A DNA stretch of 64,000 bases from Mycolicibacterium komossense (lineage in GTDB: Bacteria; Actinomycetota; Actinomycetes; Mycobacteriales; Mycobacteriaceae), in NCBI RefSeq assembly GCF_025822605.1, contig NZ_JACKTY010000012.1, positions 186,001 to 250,000 of the forward strand. The letters run 5' to 3'. The notes under the pieces are model-generated. The model made no database searches. It had not been told where the DNA came from and saw only the letters and a list, made by a program, of their open reading frames with translations. Shown here in pieces: positions 55,628 through 63,955 of the stretch. The translations under genes and the position numbers were made by a program. Position 1 is the stretch's first letter. Each line of letters starts with the position of its first letter.

Positions 55628-55752
55628 CTGTTCTCCCTCAGTCCACGCCACCGGTGGGGGTTAATCGGTCGCGGCCTCATTGTCGATGAAATCGCGACCT
55701 GCTCTTGTGCATATTGCCCCCGCCGTAGATTTCGTCCCGTATAGAGACATGT

Positions 55753-58065
55753 ATGAACGCATCTGCGTATATCGGTCGGGTCGGGGGTTTGGCGGTGGCG
55801 TTGGGGATCGGCGCCGCCGTGACCTGGTTCGCGGGGTCGGCCTGGGCGGATGCCGGCGACTCGGCGTCGACCCATTCCTCGGCTGGGTCTGCCGGGGTCC
55901 ATGCCGGGCCCGCGACGGGATCCTCGGCCGCCTCTGCTGCCCACTCGGTGCCTGTTCAAGCGGCGTCGGCCGCGAGTGTTCATCCGCGCATCGCAGCAGC
56001 GCGACCGCAGCAGGCTGCGCCGGCGGCGTCGCGCCGTCAAGCATCGGCAGCCTTGACGACGCCTCGCGTCTCGACCACCGCCGGGGCATCGTCTACCACG
56101 GCGCCGGCCACCTCCCCTCAGGGGATGTATGCGCCGATCCACGCCGGCGTCGAAAACTGGATCAACAGCGACCTCGGTCAGCAGGTCGACGGCGTCATCA
56201 ACGCCGTCGCCGGGTCCTACGTGATCGGTAACGGCGTCGCAGGCACTGCGGTGCATCCCGACGGCGGGGCAGGCGGATGGCTGCTCGGCGACGGCGGCGC
56301 CGGGTGGGACAGCAGTGAGGCCGGGGTCGTCGGCGGCGCCGGTGGTGCCGCCGGCTTGATCGGAAACGGGGGAGCGGGAGGTGCCGGCGGCGCAGGCGCG
56401 GCAGGCGGCGCCGGTGGCCTCGGCGGGGGACTGATCGGCATCGGTGGCCGCGGCGGCGCCGGTGGGGACGGGCCCAACGGCGGCCGAGGTGGCAACGGCG
56501 GCAACGCGGGTGGACCTTTCGGCAGCGGAGGCGACGGCGGTGACGCCGGCAACAGCGGCGTGGGTGGCACTGCTACCGGTTTGCCGGCCCTCGGCGGAGC
56601 GGGCGGCACGGCCGGCGTGTTCGGGACCCACGGCGTCGTCGGCAAGTACGGCACCGGAACCGCGATACCGGCCGGTGCCGGATCGGGCCTGTCGAACACC
56701 GGCACCTGGCTGACCAACAGCGACGGCCAGGTCGTCATCGTGCACGGGGTCAACGAGGTCTACAAGGTGGCGCCCTTCACCCCGTCGGCGAGTGGGTTCA
56801 GCGCTGACGACGCCGCGTTCCTGGCGGCCAACGGGTTCAACGTCGTTCGGCTCGGCGTGCTGTGGGAGGCCGTGGAACCCGAGCCCGGCGTCTACGACAC
56901 CGACTACCTCAACTCCATCGAGCAGACCGTCCAGACCCTGGCCGACCACGGGATCTACACCATCATCGACATGCACCAGGACAACTACAGCAGTACGTTC
57001 CAGGGTGAAGGCGCTCCGGTGTGGGCGACGCAGACCGGTGGCCTGCCCAACCCCAATCTGGGCTTTCCGGGAAACTACTTCCTCAACCCCGCCGAGGGGC
57101 ACGCGTGGGATGCGTTCTGGGCCAACGCCGCAGCGCCGGACGGGCTCGGGTACGAGGACCATTACGCGCAGGCCTGGGAGAACGTGGCGGCCTATTTCAG
57201 TGGCAACCCGGACGTGATCGGCTACGACCTCATGAACGAGCCGTTCCCCGGGTTGTCGTGGGTGGCGACCCTGCTCGGTTCGCCCTACTTCGGCGAGCAA
57301 CAGCTGGCCCCGATGTACAACCAGGTAGGCGCCGCCATCCGGGCCGTCGACCCGAACACGGCGCTGTACATCGAACCGGCGAATCCGGCGGCGACGGAGA
57401 TCCCCGCCATCCTGGTCGGTGCGCCGATGATTCTCGGGACGGTCAACGACCCCAATGTTGTTCTCGCATTTCACGATTACTGTGGTCCCATCGGCGGCGG
57501 CCTCTGCGTGGTGATCGCCGACCAGCTCGCCAAACAGGCCCGCGACTATGCGACCGCGCACAATCTCCCGGGATTCATGGGGGAGTTCGGCGCCACCAGC
57601 GACACCGGGATACTGGCGACCGAGAAGGGAGCTGCCGATCAGTATCAGATGGGCTGGGCGGTATGGGCTTACACGGGCCAGGGTGACATCACCGGGTCAC
57701 CCGATTCCGAGTCGTTGGTCTACGACCCTTCGCTGCCGCCGTCCGGTGACAACGTCAACACCGCCAACCTGGCGACACTGGCCACGCCCTACCCGCAGGT
57801 GATCTCCGGAACGCCGAGCGGCTGGTCTTTTGCCGACGGCACTTTCCAATTCAGCTATTCGACTGCCCGGGCGGACGGCACGAGCAGCTTCGCCGCCGGT
57901 GCGCAAACCGTCATCTCAGTGCCGGCTGTCGAGTTCCCGACCGGGTATCAGGTCAGTGTCGTTGGCGCACATGTTGTCTCGGTGCCGAACGCACCGCAGT
58001 TGGTGATCGCCTCGGACGCCGGCGCGGCCGTCGTCAACGTCGTGGTGACCGCCAATGCGGCGTGA
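55753..58065 (+). CDS. PGRS-like / GH5 endoglycoceramidase-like secreted protein
   Basis: 770-aa secreted chimera-like protein. Residues 1-~35 form a signal peptide (VGGLAVALGIGAAVTWFAGS). A Ser/Ala-rich stretch follows, then from ~155 a PE_PGRS-type lead (GSYVIGNGVAG, GGWLLGDGGAG) and a glycine-rich repeat segment (~170-295, GGNGG/GGAGG units), but no PE domain. Residues ~310-770 are a GH5 hydrolase with DMHQD, the acid/base Glu496 in YDLMNEPFPG and nucleophile Glu611 in FMGEFGAT, the pattern of endoglycoceramidases. It may act on glycolipids; substrate is not proven. Confidence 0.88.
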   Translation: MNASAYIGRVGGLAVALGIGAAVTWFAGSAWADAGDSASTHSSAGSAGVHAGPATGSSAASAAHSVPVQAASAASVHPRIAAARPQQAAPAASRRQASAALTTPRVSTTAGASSTTAPATSPQGMYAPIHAGVENWINSDLGQQVDGVINAVAGSYVIGNGVAGTAVHPDGGAGGWLLGDGGAGWDSSEAGVVGGAGGAAGLIGNGGAGGAGGAGAAGGAGGLGGGLIGIGGRGGAGGDGPNGGRGGNGGNAGGPFGSGGDGGDAGNSGVGGTATGLPALGGAGGTAGVFGTHGVVGKYGTGTAIPAGAGSGLSNTGTWLTNSDGQVVIVHGVNEVYKVAPFTPSASGFSADDAAFLAANGFNVVRLGVLWEAVEPEPGVYDTDYLNSIEQTVQTLADHGIYTIIDMHQDNYSSTFQGEGAPVWATQTGGLPNPNLGFPGNYFLNPAEGHAWDAFWANAAAPDGLGYEDHYAQAWENVAAYFSGNPDVIGYDLMNEPFPGLSWVATLLGSPYFGEQQLAPMYNQVGAAIRAVDPNTALYIEPANPAATEIPAILVGAPMILGTVNDPNVVLAFHDYCGPIGGGLCVVIADQLAKQARDYATAHNLPGFMGEFGATSDTGILATEKGAADQYQMGWAVWAYTGQGDITGSPDSESLVYDPSLPPSGDNVNTANLATLATPYPQVISGTPSGWSFADGTFQFSYSTARADGTSSFAAGAQTVISVPAVEFPTGYQVSVVGAHVVSVPNAPQLVIASDAGAAVVNVVVTANAA

Positions 58066-58107
58066 CGCGACCGGTGCGATGTGCACGGTGAAACAACGAC
58101 TACACCC

Positions 58108-58812
58108 CTATGCGGCTTGCACTCGCAGGTGCGCCGTGAGAAAAGCGCTGTCGAACTTGGACCTCGGGGGTAGGTGTTCGTCGTCGATCAGCGCAAGGAA
58201 ATCGCTGGTCAGCTGCTGAGCGAGGATGTGCACCTTGACGTTGGTGTCCTGGGATCGCCACTTGAGCAGGCCGAAGGCCCTGTCGGCGTCGACGCCGTAG
58301 ATCAGCATCAGCATCCCCTTGAGTTGATCGATCCGACTGCGCCTTTCGACCACGGCTTCTACCGCCTCGGTGATATCCCGCTGGCGATGGCGCGCCGCAT
58401 CGTCAGTCGCCTGCTGCGATGGTGCGGGGCTGACGTCGATGTAGAACCCGGCGGTACCCATGGCGATGCCATGCTCGTCGCCGATCAGCTCTGCCACCAC
58501 GACGACATCGCGGGTCTGTCCCTGGGCGTCGATGATCCGGTGCCTGGTGTTGATCGGGGTGCGCGCTTGGCGCACATGGTGAAGGTGGGCATCCATTCGC
58601 GCCCGATCATCGGGATGTTTGTGCGACATCACCAGTGCTGTGCTCGGCGTCATCGTCGCCGGGCCCGTTTCATATCCGTGGATTCGCGCGGCCTCCGGGG
58701 ACCACTCCCAGCGTTCGGAATCGAAGAAAAAGCGGAACCACCCAGCCTCGAGGGGCGGACCTTCGACGGCATCGGGCAAAGGGGTCTCATCGTCTGGCGG
58801 GGGCTTGGCCAT
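58108..58812 (-). CDS. PAS-ANTAR signal-responsive RNA-binding regulator
   Basis: 234-aa regulator: an N-terminal PAS domain (WEWSPEAARIHGYE; HKHPDDRARMDAHLH; RHRIIDAQGQTRDVVVVAEL, about residues 30-125) and a C-terminal ANTAR domain (RSRIDQLKGMLMLIYGVDADRAFGLLKWRS, about 155-205). ANTAR domains bind RNA hairpins and cause antitermination. Mycobacteria hold several such PAS-ANTAR proteins. Monocistronic, convergent with the GH5 gene. Targets are unknown. Confidence 0.89.
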   Translation of the reverse strand: MAKPPPDDETPLPDAVEGPPLEAGWFRFFFDSERWEWSPEAARIHGYETGPATMTPSTALVMSHKHPDDRARMDAHLHHVRQARTPINTRHRIIDAQGQTRDVVVVAELIGDEHGIAMGTAGFYIDVSPAPSQQATDDAARHRQRDITEAVEAVVERRSRIDQLKGMLMLIYGVDADRAFGLLKWRSQDTNVKVHILAQQLTSDFLALIDDEHLPPRSKFDSAFLTAHLRVQAA

Positions 58813-58925
58813 CGGTGGACACTATCCCCAGAGGCTGGGAGCTGCCCAACAATCCTTCGACACGGTCACCATTCGGTCAGAGACTCTCGGGGGTCTATTT
58901 CGGTCAGGTGTCAGGTGGTCACCGG

Positions 58926-59405
58926 CTAAGTTCCGGGCCCTGTTCGGTTGAGTAGTACGAAATCCTCGAGTTGGTCGAGTGTCTTGAGGTGACCGTTGCG
59001 GTGTCCCTCGATCATGCTGTCCCCAACGAACGAAGTGACCTGGTTCGTGACTTTGATCGTCGTATGGCCATCGTGATCGTCAGTGAACACCCAAGTCTGC
59101 AGCGCGGTGGACAGCAAGTGCTCGTTCGTGGTCACTGTGTCTGTATAGACGATTAGCGTCGAGGATGCGATGTGTAGGTAGTCAAGAATTCCATGGAACG
59201 GCAGTGAGTCGACCGGCCCGCATCGGTACTCGTCCCGCCCTCCTGGGCGAAAATCCGTTCGGTCGAACACCAGTGCTTCGCCGGCCGGCGCCGACCAAAC
59301 CGCCCGGGCGGACGGATCCATGTAAGCCCTCCATACGACATCTGGCGTCGCCGGAATTTTACGTTCGAAAGTCAAGGTGTCGTGAATGATTGGTGATGAC
59401 GTCAT
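58926..59405 (-). CDS. SRPBCC (AHSA1-type) domain protein
   Basis: 159-aa START-like lipid/ligand-binding fold protein. The N-terminus FERKIPATPDVVWRAYMDPSARAVWSA and the end MIEGHRNGHLKTLDQLEDFV (helix closing the cavity) are typical of the AHSA1/activator-like SRPBCC family. ATG at 59405 is chosen because it starts the domain; an upstream GTG at 59426 is possible. Function unknown; similar proteins follow ArsR-type regulators or act in stress responses. Confidence 0.82.
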   Translation of the reverse strand: MTSSPIIHDTLTFERKIPATPDVVWRAYMDPSARAVWSAPAGEALVFDRTDFRPGGRDEYRCGPVDSLPFHGILDYLHIASSTLIVYTDTVTTNEHLLSTALQTWVFTDDHDGHTTIKVTNQVTSFVGDSMIEGHRNGHLKTLDQLEDFVLLNRTGPGT

Positions 59406-59559
59406 GCTGATACTGACCTGCGGCACAGCAGAAAGTAATCGCAGCCCACGATGCGCAGCGCGACTCGGTGGTGGCGCAGCATCACATCAGGTGATTGCCC
59501 CGGATTATCGTGCCACACCTGTTGCAATCCGCTATGTCGGCGGCGAGAGCTGCTCAGCT

Positions 59560-59925
59560 GCACAGACCGCGCTCCCGAATGTTCGTGACAGTTCTGTACC
59601 CAAGAGAGATAGCGCCGGAACTGCGCGACGATGACGTCGTCCTGACCGTATTAGCCGCGAACAAGGGCGACGTTGCGCTGCATCCACATCGTTGTGCAGT
59701 CGCTTCGGATGCCACTTCAGACACCGGCTGAACTCGCCGTGGGGCCAGCTCGGCGTCGGCGGCTGCACGGTCCCCGGGGTGGATGAGGTCGCGAAACTCT
59801 TTGCCTATCAATAGTTCTGCGGCATAGCCGAGCAGCGCCCAGGGAGTCAACGGGTTTGGTGGTATCTGCGCGGATATCGACGCCCACTTCGCCGTTTCGG
59901 ACGCAGACGAACAACGCCGAGGGTG
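59560..59925 (-). pseudogene. Decayed PAS-domain sensor/regulator gene
   Basis: One minus-strand frame reads PLTPWALLGYAAELLIGKEF and RDLIHPGDRAAADAELA, a normal PAS domain core. The next expected PAS strand appears only in a second frame as WMQRNVALVRG, followed by a stop and then DDVIVAQFRRYLS (compare the usual WVQRNVALVR...VIAQFQDIS). So at least one frameshift and one stop break the domain, and no start or downstream effector domain remains. Its 5' side ends at the arsC gene, suggesting truncation there. A sequencing error is less likely given two lesions. The bases 59427-59559 to its left show nothing. Confidence 0.7.
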
Positions 59926-59943
59926 TGTGCTCGGGTGTGGCCG

Positions 59944-60369
59944 TCAGAGGATGGCGGTGATGCCGAGTTCGGCAAGGAGTCGGCGTACCCGCGCTTCGAC
60001 GTCATCGCGGATCGGTCGGACGGCTTCAATGCCTTGGCCGGCGGGGTCGGGCAATTCCCAGTTCTCGTAACGCTTCCCGGGGACGAACGGGCAAGAATCC
60101 CCGCACCCCATCGTGACCACGACGTCAGCGGCCTGGACGATCTCGTCGGTCCACGGCTTGGGGAACTCGCCGGTAATGTCGATGCCGACCTCGGCCATGG
60201 CGGCCACGGCGGCGGGGTTGATCTCGTTGCCCGGTTCCGATCCGCCCGACCAGGCCACGCCTTGGTCTCCGGCGAGGTGGCTGAAGTATCCGAGCGCCAT
60301 CTGGGAGCGGCCGGCGTTGTGGGTGCAGAGGAACAGCACGGTGGGCAGGGAAGCGGGGTCGTCGGTCAT
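59944..60369 (-). CDS. arsC: Arsenate reductase, LMW-phosphatase type
   Basis: 141-aa arsenate reductase of the thioredoxin/mycothiol-linked class, reducing As(V) to As(III). P-loop FLCTHNAGRSQ with catalytic Cys15, and redox cysteines Cys89 and Cys93 in TMGCGDSCPFVPG. The start overlaps the acr3 stop (ATGA). It completes the operon arsI-acr3-arsC: arsenate is reduced and the arsenite exported. Length and motifs are complete. Confidence 0.95.
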   Translation of the reverse strand: MTDDPASLPTVLFLCTHNAGRSQMALGYFSHLAGDQGVAWSGGSEPGNEINPAAVAAMAEVGIDITGEFPKPWTDEIVQAADVVVTMGCGDSCPFVPGKRYENWELPDPAGQGIEAVRPIRDDVEARVRRLLAELGITAIL

Positions 60370-61475
60370 GGTGTGCTCCTGTCGGGCGCGGCGGTCGACG
60401 ATGGTGCCTGGTCGGCGAACCGGGGTCTTACGGCCAGGGAGACATAGACCAGGGCGACGAGGACGGGCACTTCGATCAGCGGGCCGACGACTCCGGCGAG
60501 CGCCTGTCCCGAGGTTGCGCCGTAAGTGGCGATGGCGACGGCGATGGCGAGTTCAAAGTTGTTGCCCGCTGCGGTGAATGCCAAAGTCGTGGTGCGCTGA
60601 TAGCCCAGCCCCAGCAGTGCGCCCAGCGCGTAGCCACCGCCCCACATGATCGCGAAATAGGCCAGCAGGGGTAAGGCGATGCGGACAACGTTCAGTGGGT
60701 GGTGGGTGATCTGATCCCCTTGCAGTGCAAAGAGAATGACGATAGTGAACAGCAGGCCGTAGAGCGCCCACGGTCCGATCTTCGGCAGGAACCTCGTCTC
60801 GTACCAGTCGCGGCCTCTGGCTTTCTCCCCGAGTCGCCGGGACAGGTATCCGGCGAGTAACGGGATGCCGAGAAAGATGAGGACCGACTTGGCGATCTGC
60901 CACGGCGAGGTGCTGATCGTGGTCTGTGCCAGGCCCAGCCATCTCGGCAGCACTGACAGATAGAACCAGCCGAGAAACGCGAACATGACGACCTGGAACA
61001 CCGAGTTGAGTGCGACGAGGACGGCGGCGGCTTCGCGGTCGCCGCAAGCGAGGTCGTTCCAGATGATGACCATCGCGATACAGCGGGCGAGGCCGATGAT
61101 GATCAGGCCGGTGCGATATTCGGGCAGGTCAGGCAGCAATAGCCAGGCCAGCGCGAACATCAGCGCGGGACCGAGAACCCAGTTCAACGCCAGCGAGCTG
61201 CTGAGCAGCTTGCGGTCGCCGGTGACGGTGTCGAGTCGGTCGTAGCGGACCTTGGCCAGGACCGGATACATCATGATAAGTAGGCCCAACGCAATGGGCA
61301 GCGAGACGCCATCGACCTGCGCTTCGTCCAAGGCGATATTCAGCCCTGGTACGAGATGACCCAGCAGAAGCCCGACCGCCATGGTGATGCCGATCCATAG
61401 CGGCAGAAAGCGGTCCAATAGCGACAGCTTGCCGAGCACCGAGGCAGCGGCGTCGGTTGCGACGGTCGGGTTCAC
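60366..61475 (-). CDS. acr3: Arsenite efflux transporter, ACR3 family
   Basis: 369-aa membrane transporter with ten hydrophobic segments. The ACR3 signature is present: GLIIIGLARCIAMVIIWNDLACGD (with the conserved Cys of TM4) and LAFTAAGNNFELAIAVAIA (TM9). It exports arsenite. The GTG at 61475 gives a normal length; the frame continuing to 61538 runs into the arsI end. Only 4 bases separate it from arsI. Often called arsB in mycobacterial annotations, though the family is ACR3. Confidence 0.94.
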   Translation of the reverse strand: MNPTVATDAAASVLGKLSLLDRFLPLWIGITMAVGLLLGHLVPGLNIALDEAQVDGVSLPIALGLLIMMYPVLAKVRYDRLDTVTGDRKLLSSSLALNWVLGPALMFALAWLLLPDLPEYRTGLIIIGLARCIAMVIIWNDLACGDREAAAVLVALNSVFQVVMFAFLGWFYLSVLPRWLGLAQTTISTSPWQIAKSVLIFLGIPLLAGYLSRRLGEKARGRDWYETRFLPKIGPWALYGLLFTIVILFALQGDQITHHPLNVVRIALPLLAYFAIMWGGGYALGALLGLGYQRTTTLAFTAAGNNFELAIAVAIATYGATSGQALAGVVGPLIEVPVLVALVYVSLAVRPRFADQAPSSTAAPDRSTP

Positions 61476-61479
61476 TAGC

Positions 61480-61935
61480 TCAGCAGCACGCGGTGGCGGC
61501 GGTTGACTTCTCGGCGGTGCCGCCAAAGCAGACGCCACTTTCGGAGTGCTCGGGGCTGGTGCCGAAGGTGTCCGAGTCGGCCAGCACGGTGTACACCTCC
61601 CACTTCTCGCCCGCAGGTCCGGTGACCCACACCTTGTCCTGCGTGGCGAAACAGCAGGTCGATCCGATCTCTTCTTCGGTGAACATGCCTTCGTCGGTCA
61701 GTCGAGCGATCTCGGCGTGCACGGCATCGCTCGACGCCACCTCCACGCCGAGGTGGTTGATGGTGCCGCCCTTGCCTGGGTTCTCCAGTAGGACCAACTT
61801 CAACGGCGGCTCGACGATGGCGAAATTCGCGTACCCCGTCTTCACCTTGGCGGGCGTCGTGTTGAACAGCGTGGAGTAAAACCTGATTGCTTCGTCCAGA
61901 TCATCGACGTTGAGGGCGAGCTGAGCGCGGGACAT
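61480..61935 (-). CDS. arsI: ArsI/CadI-family VOC metalloprotein
   Basis: 151-aa VOC protein of the ArsI/CadI type. N-terminal LALNVDDLDEAIRFYSTLF, the metal His in NHLGVEV, and the vicinal cysteines Cys94-Cys95 in GSTCCFATQD that in ArsI bind trivalent arsenic; a second CC pair ends the protein (ATACC). ArsI cleaves the C-As bond of methylarsenite; the M. tuberculosis homologue is CadI, cadmium-induced. The genes upstream and downstream favour arsenic. First gene of the operon, divergent from arsR. Confidence 0.9.
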   Translation of the reverse strand: MSRAQLALNVDDLDEAIRFYSTLFNTTPAKVKTGYANFAIVEPPLKLVLLENPGKGGTINHLGVEVASSDAVHAEIARLTDEGMFTEEEIGSTCCFATQDKVWVTGPAGEKWEVYTVLADSDTFGTSPEHSESGVCFGGTAEKSTAATACC

Positions 61936-62031
61936 GACGACTCCTACCTATGTGACTTATGTCGAACTATGGATAGTGCCGATGATGCCACCTCTTCGAT
62001 ATATGTCAATACATGTGGCAGGATGGCAGGC
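61936..62031. promoter_or_regulatory. Divergent ars promoter region with ArsR-site-like sequence
   Basis: A short AT-richer stretch between arsI and arsR. It contains TTCGATATATGTCAATACAT (61997-62016), which resembles the ATA..TAT-rich imperfect palindromes bound by ArsR/SmtB repressors, and a similar TATGTGACTTATGTCGAAC at about 61949. Binding here would control both directions. No -10/-35 pair is assigned. Confidence 0.5.
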
Positions 62032-62391
62032 ATGCCGAAGGCGTTGCCAGCAGTGGATATGTCCGCGCCGGTGTGCTGTTCACCTATGGCCGCCGGCCCG
62101 CTCGACGACGAAGCGGCGTTGGAAATTGCCTTGCGGCTCAAGGCGCTAGCCGACCCGGTGCGGGTCAAGTTGGTCTCGCTGCTGTTCAGCTCGGACGCCG
62201 GTGAGGTGTGCAGTTGCGACCTCGCGACGGCGGTCGAACTGAGTGAATCAACCGTGAGTCATCACCTCACCCAGTTGCGCAAGGCGGGCCTGGTCGAATC
62301 GGAACGTCGCGGAATGAACGTCTATCACCGTCCGCGCCGGGAATCGCTTGTGGCACTGTGCACGGTGCTCGACCCGAACTGTTGCCGCTAG
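62032..62391 (+). CDS. arsR: ArsR-family metalloregulator
   Basis: 119-aa winged-helix repressor. HTH recognition segment ELSESTVSHHLTQLRKAGLV (about 69-88). Candidate As(III) thiolates are Cys60 and Cys62 in EVCSCDL at the DNA-binding helix, plus vicinal cysteine pairs near the N-terminus (15-16) and at the very C-terminus (117-118, NCCR). The location of extra Cys pairs differs between ArsR types. ATG 62032; an ATG three codons upstream is possible. Divergent from the arsI operon it should repress. Confidence 0.92.
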   Translation: MPKALPAVDMSAPVCCSPMAAGPLDDEAALEIALRLKALADPVRVKLVSLLFSSDAGEVCSCDLATAVELSESTVSHHLTQLRKAGLVESERRGMNVYHRPRRESLVALCTVLDPNCCR

Positions 62392-62574
62392 GTTCATTCG
62401 TCGGCGGACGAAATCTTCACCCTGGGAGCGGCTGTTACCCCACGCAGACGAGTCCTTTCGGGTAACTGCATTTCCCAGGAAAGAAGGTGCTCGACTGGGA
62501 GCGCCGCCTCGGAATTGTCAATCGCCCGGAGACAGCGCTGACGCCGGCCGCGCGAGGCGCGTCGTGGATGAAGA

Positions 62575-62598
62575 ATGGGGGTGACCACTCACCCTCAT
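62575..62598. terminator. Hairpin between convergent arsR and P450 genes
   Basis: ATGGGGGTGA (62575-62584) pairs with TCACCCTCAT (62589-62598) with one G-T pair and a CCAC loop. It lies within the 298-base gene-free interval 62392-62689 between convergent genes. No T-run follows. The rest of this interval has no coding signal I trust. Confidence 0.4.
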
Positions 62599-62689
62599 CA
62601 TTCGAGGCATGACATCACGCTGCGTTCGAATGGTGACCTGGCCTTGGCGTGGGTCAGCTCGTAACACGCGATCAACTCCGCCAGTCCGG

Positions 62690-63955
62690 TCATGTGATTG
62701 TCAGTTCAAGATTGACGAGCCGACGCACCAGAAGGCTGGGCAGCCATCGCCCGGTCGTGGCGGTTCCCACAAACGTTGTGCGCTCAAGCATTTGGCGAAT
62801 CACGACGGTGGCCTCCAAACGGGCGAGAGCGGCACCCACACAGAAGTGCGCTCCCTTGCCGAAGGCGAGGTGATTTTTTCCCGCAGGCCGGTCGAGCCGG
62901 AACTGACCGGGCTCATCGAAGTGCGAGGGGTCGCGATTGGCCGCACCCCACATCAGGAGCAGACGTGAACCGGCCCGCAACGCAACCCCGCCCAGTTCGG
63001 TGTCGTGGACGACGTGGCGGTAGTGCCCTCGAAACGGCGGCTCATAGCGCAGCACTTCTTCGATAAACGGGCCGAGCATCGCCGGCTGCTCTCGCAACCG
63101 TTCCTGAATCGCCGGGTGGGTAGTGAGAATCCATGCAGCGGAACCGATCAACGACGCGGTGGACTCACCTCCGGCGCTAAACAGGGTGATCATCATGACC
63201 TGCGCGGTGAACTCGTCAAGCTCGCCTGTGGCGCATGCCTTGGCGAGGTCGCCGAGCAGGTTGCCCTGTGGGCTAGCGGTGGCGTGGTGGAACTGTTCGG
63301 TGATGTAGCCGCCGAGTTCCATCACCGCCACACCGGCAGCGGTGAGTTGGTCTTGGGTAACCAGTCCCTCCACGAATTGCGTTGCCGCGTATCCCCACCG
63401 GACGATCTTGTCGATGTCTTCATCGGGAACTCCGATGATCCGTCCGACGATCATCATGGGCAGACGGTTGGCCATCGCACCCATCCAATCGATGCGTCCG
63501 CCTTGGGCGCCGGTCTCCCAAATGTGCGTGGATGTTTCGGCGATGAACGGCGCAATGGCACGTATACGTTTGGCTGCCAGTTGCGGAATCAGCACCTTAC
63601 GGTGCACGGCGTGCGCGGGGTCATCGGCAGTGGCGAGTGCCTGTGTCGGGCCACCGAGTTCACCCATCGAGAACGTGCCCACCGTGCCATCTCCATGACG
63701 CATCATCGTCGCCGTCAGGTTCGAGGAGAAGTCATCGCATCGGGTCACCGCTTCGTTGACGGTGTCCCACCCGGTCACGGCATAGAAGTCCGAGTTGCCG
63801 ATCCGGTGAACAGGCCCTTCTGCGTGCATGCGCTCATACAACGGATACGGGTCTTGGATGTACTGATCGTCAAACAGCGCGATACCGAGCGCCCCATCCA
63901 GACATGCCATCGCTTCACGCTGCTGGTTTCCGACGATGGGGTCAACCAGTCGCAC
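62690..63955 (-). CDS. Cytochrome P450
   Basis: 421-aa soluble bacterial P450. I-helix oxygen-binding AGGESTASLIGS, ExxR in FIEEVLRYEPP, and the haem loop FGKGAHFCVGAALARLE with the thiolate Cys372. N-terminal region DQYIQDPYPLYERMHAEGPV is typical. No reductase or ferredoxin gene is adjacent within the window. GTG at 63955 is used; an ATG at 63910 would drop 15 residues that are not conserved. The remaining bases to the right edge show nothing. Substrate cannot be inferred. Confidence 0.92.
   Translation of the reverse strand: MRLVDPIVGNQQREAMACLDGALGIALFDDQYIQDPYPLYERMHAEGPVHRIGNSDFYAVTGWDTVNEAVTRCDDFSSNLTATMMRHGDGTVGTFSMGELGGPTQALATADDPAHAVHRKVLIPQLAAKRIRAIAPFIAETSTHIWETGAQGGRIDWMGAMANRLPMMIVGRIIGVPDEDIDKIVRWGYAATQFVEGLVTQDQLTAAGVAVMELGGYITEQFHHATASPQGNLLGDLAKACATGELDEFTAQVMMITLFSAGGESTASLIGSAAWILTTHPAIQERLREQPAMLGPFIEEVLRYEPPFRGHYRHVVHDTELGGVALRAGSRLLLMWGAANRDPSHFDEPGQFRLDRPAGKNHLAFGKGAHFCVGAALARLEATVVIRQMLERTTFVGTATTGRWLPSLLVRRLVNLELTIT

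Noticed and set aside
55753..56160. N-terminal PE domain on the PGRS-like protein
   Set aside because: No Pro-Glu start motif or ~100-residue helical PE domain; a normal signal peptide is present instead.
56260..56640. CRISPR-like or tandem DNA repeat
   Set aside because: The repetition is codon-level Gly/Ala coding of a PGRS-like segment, without constant repeats and unique spacers.
62348..62689. Small frames between arsR and the P450 gene
   Set aside because: No ribosome sites, low-complexity composition and overlap with a hairpin between convergent genes.
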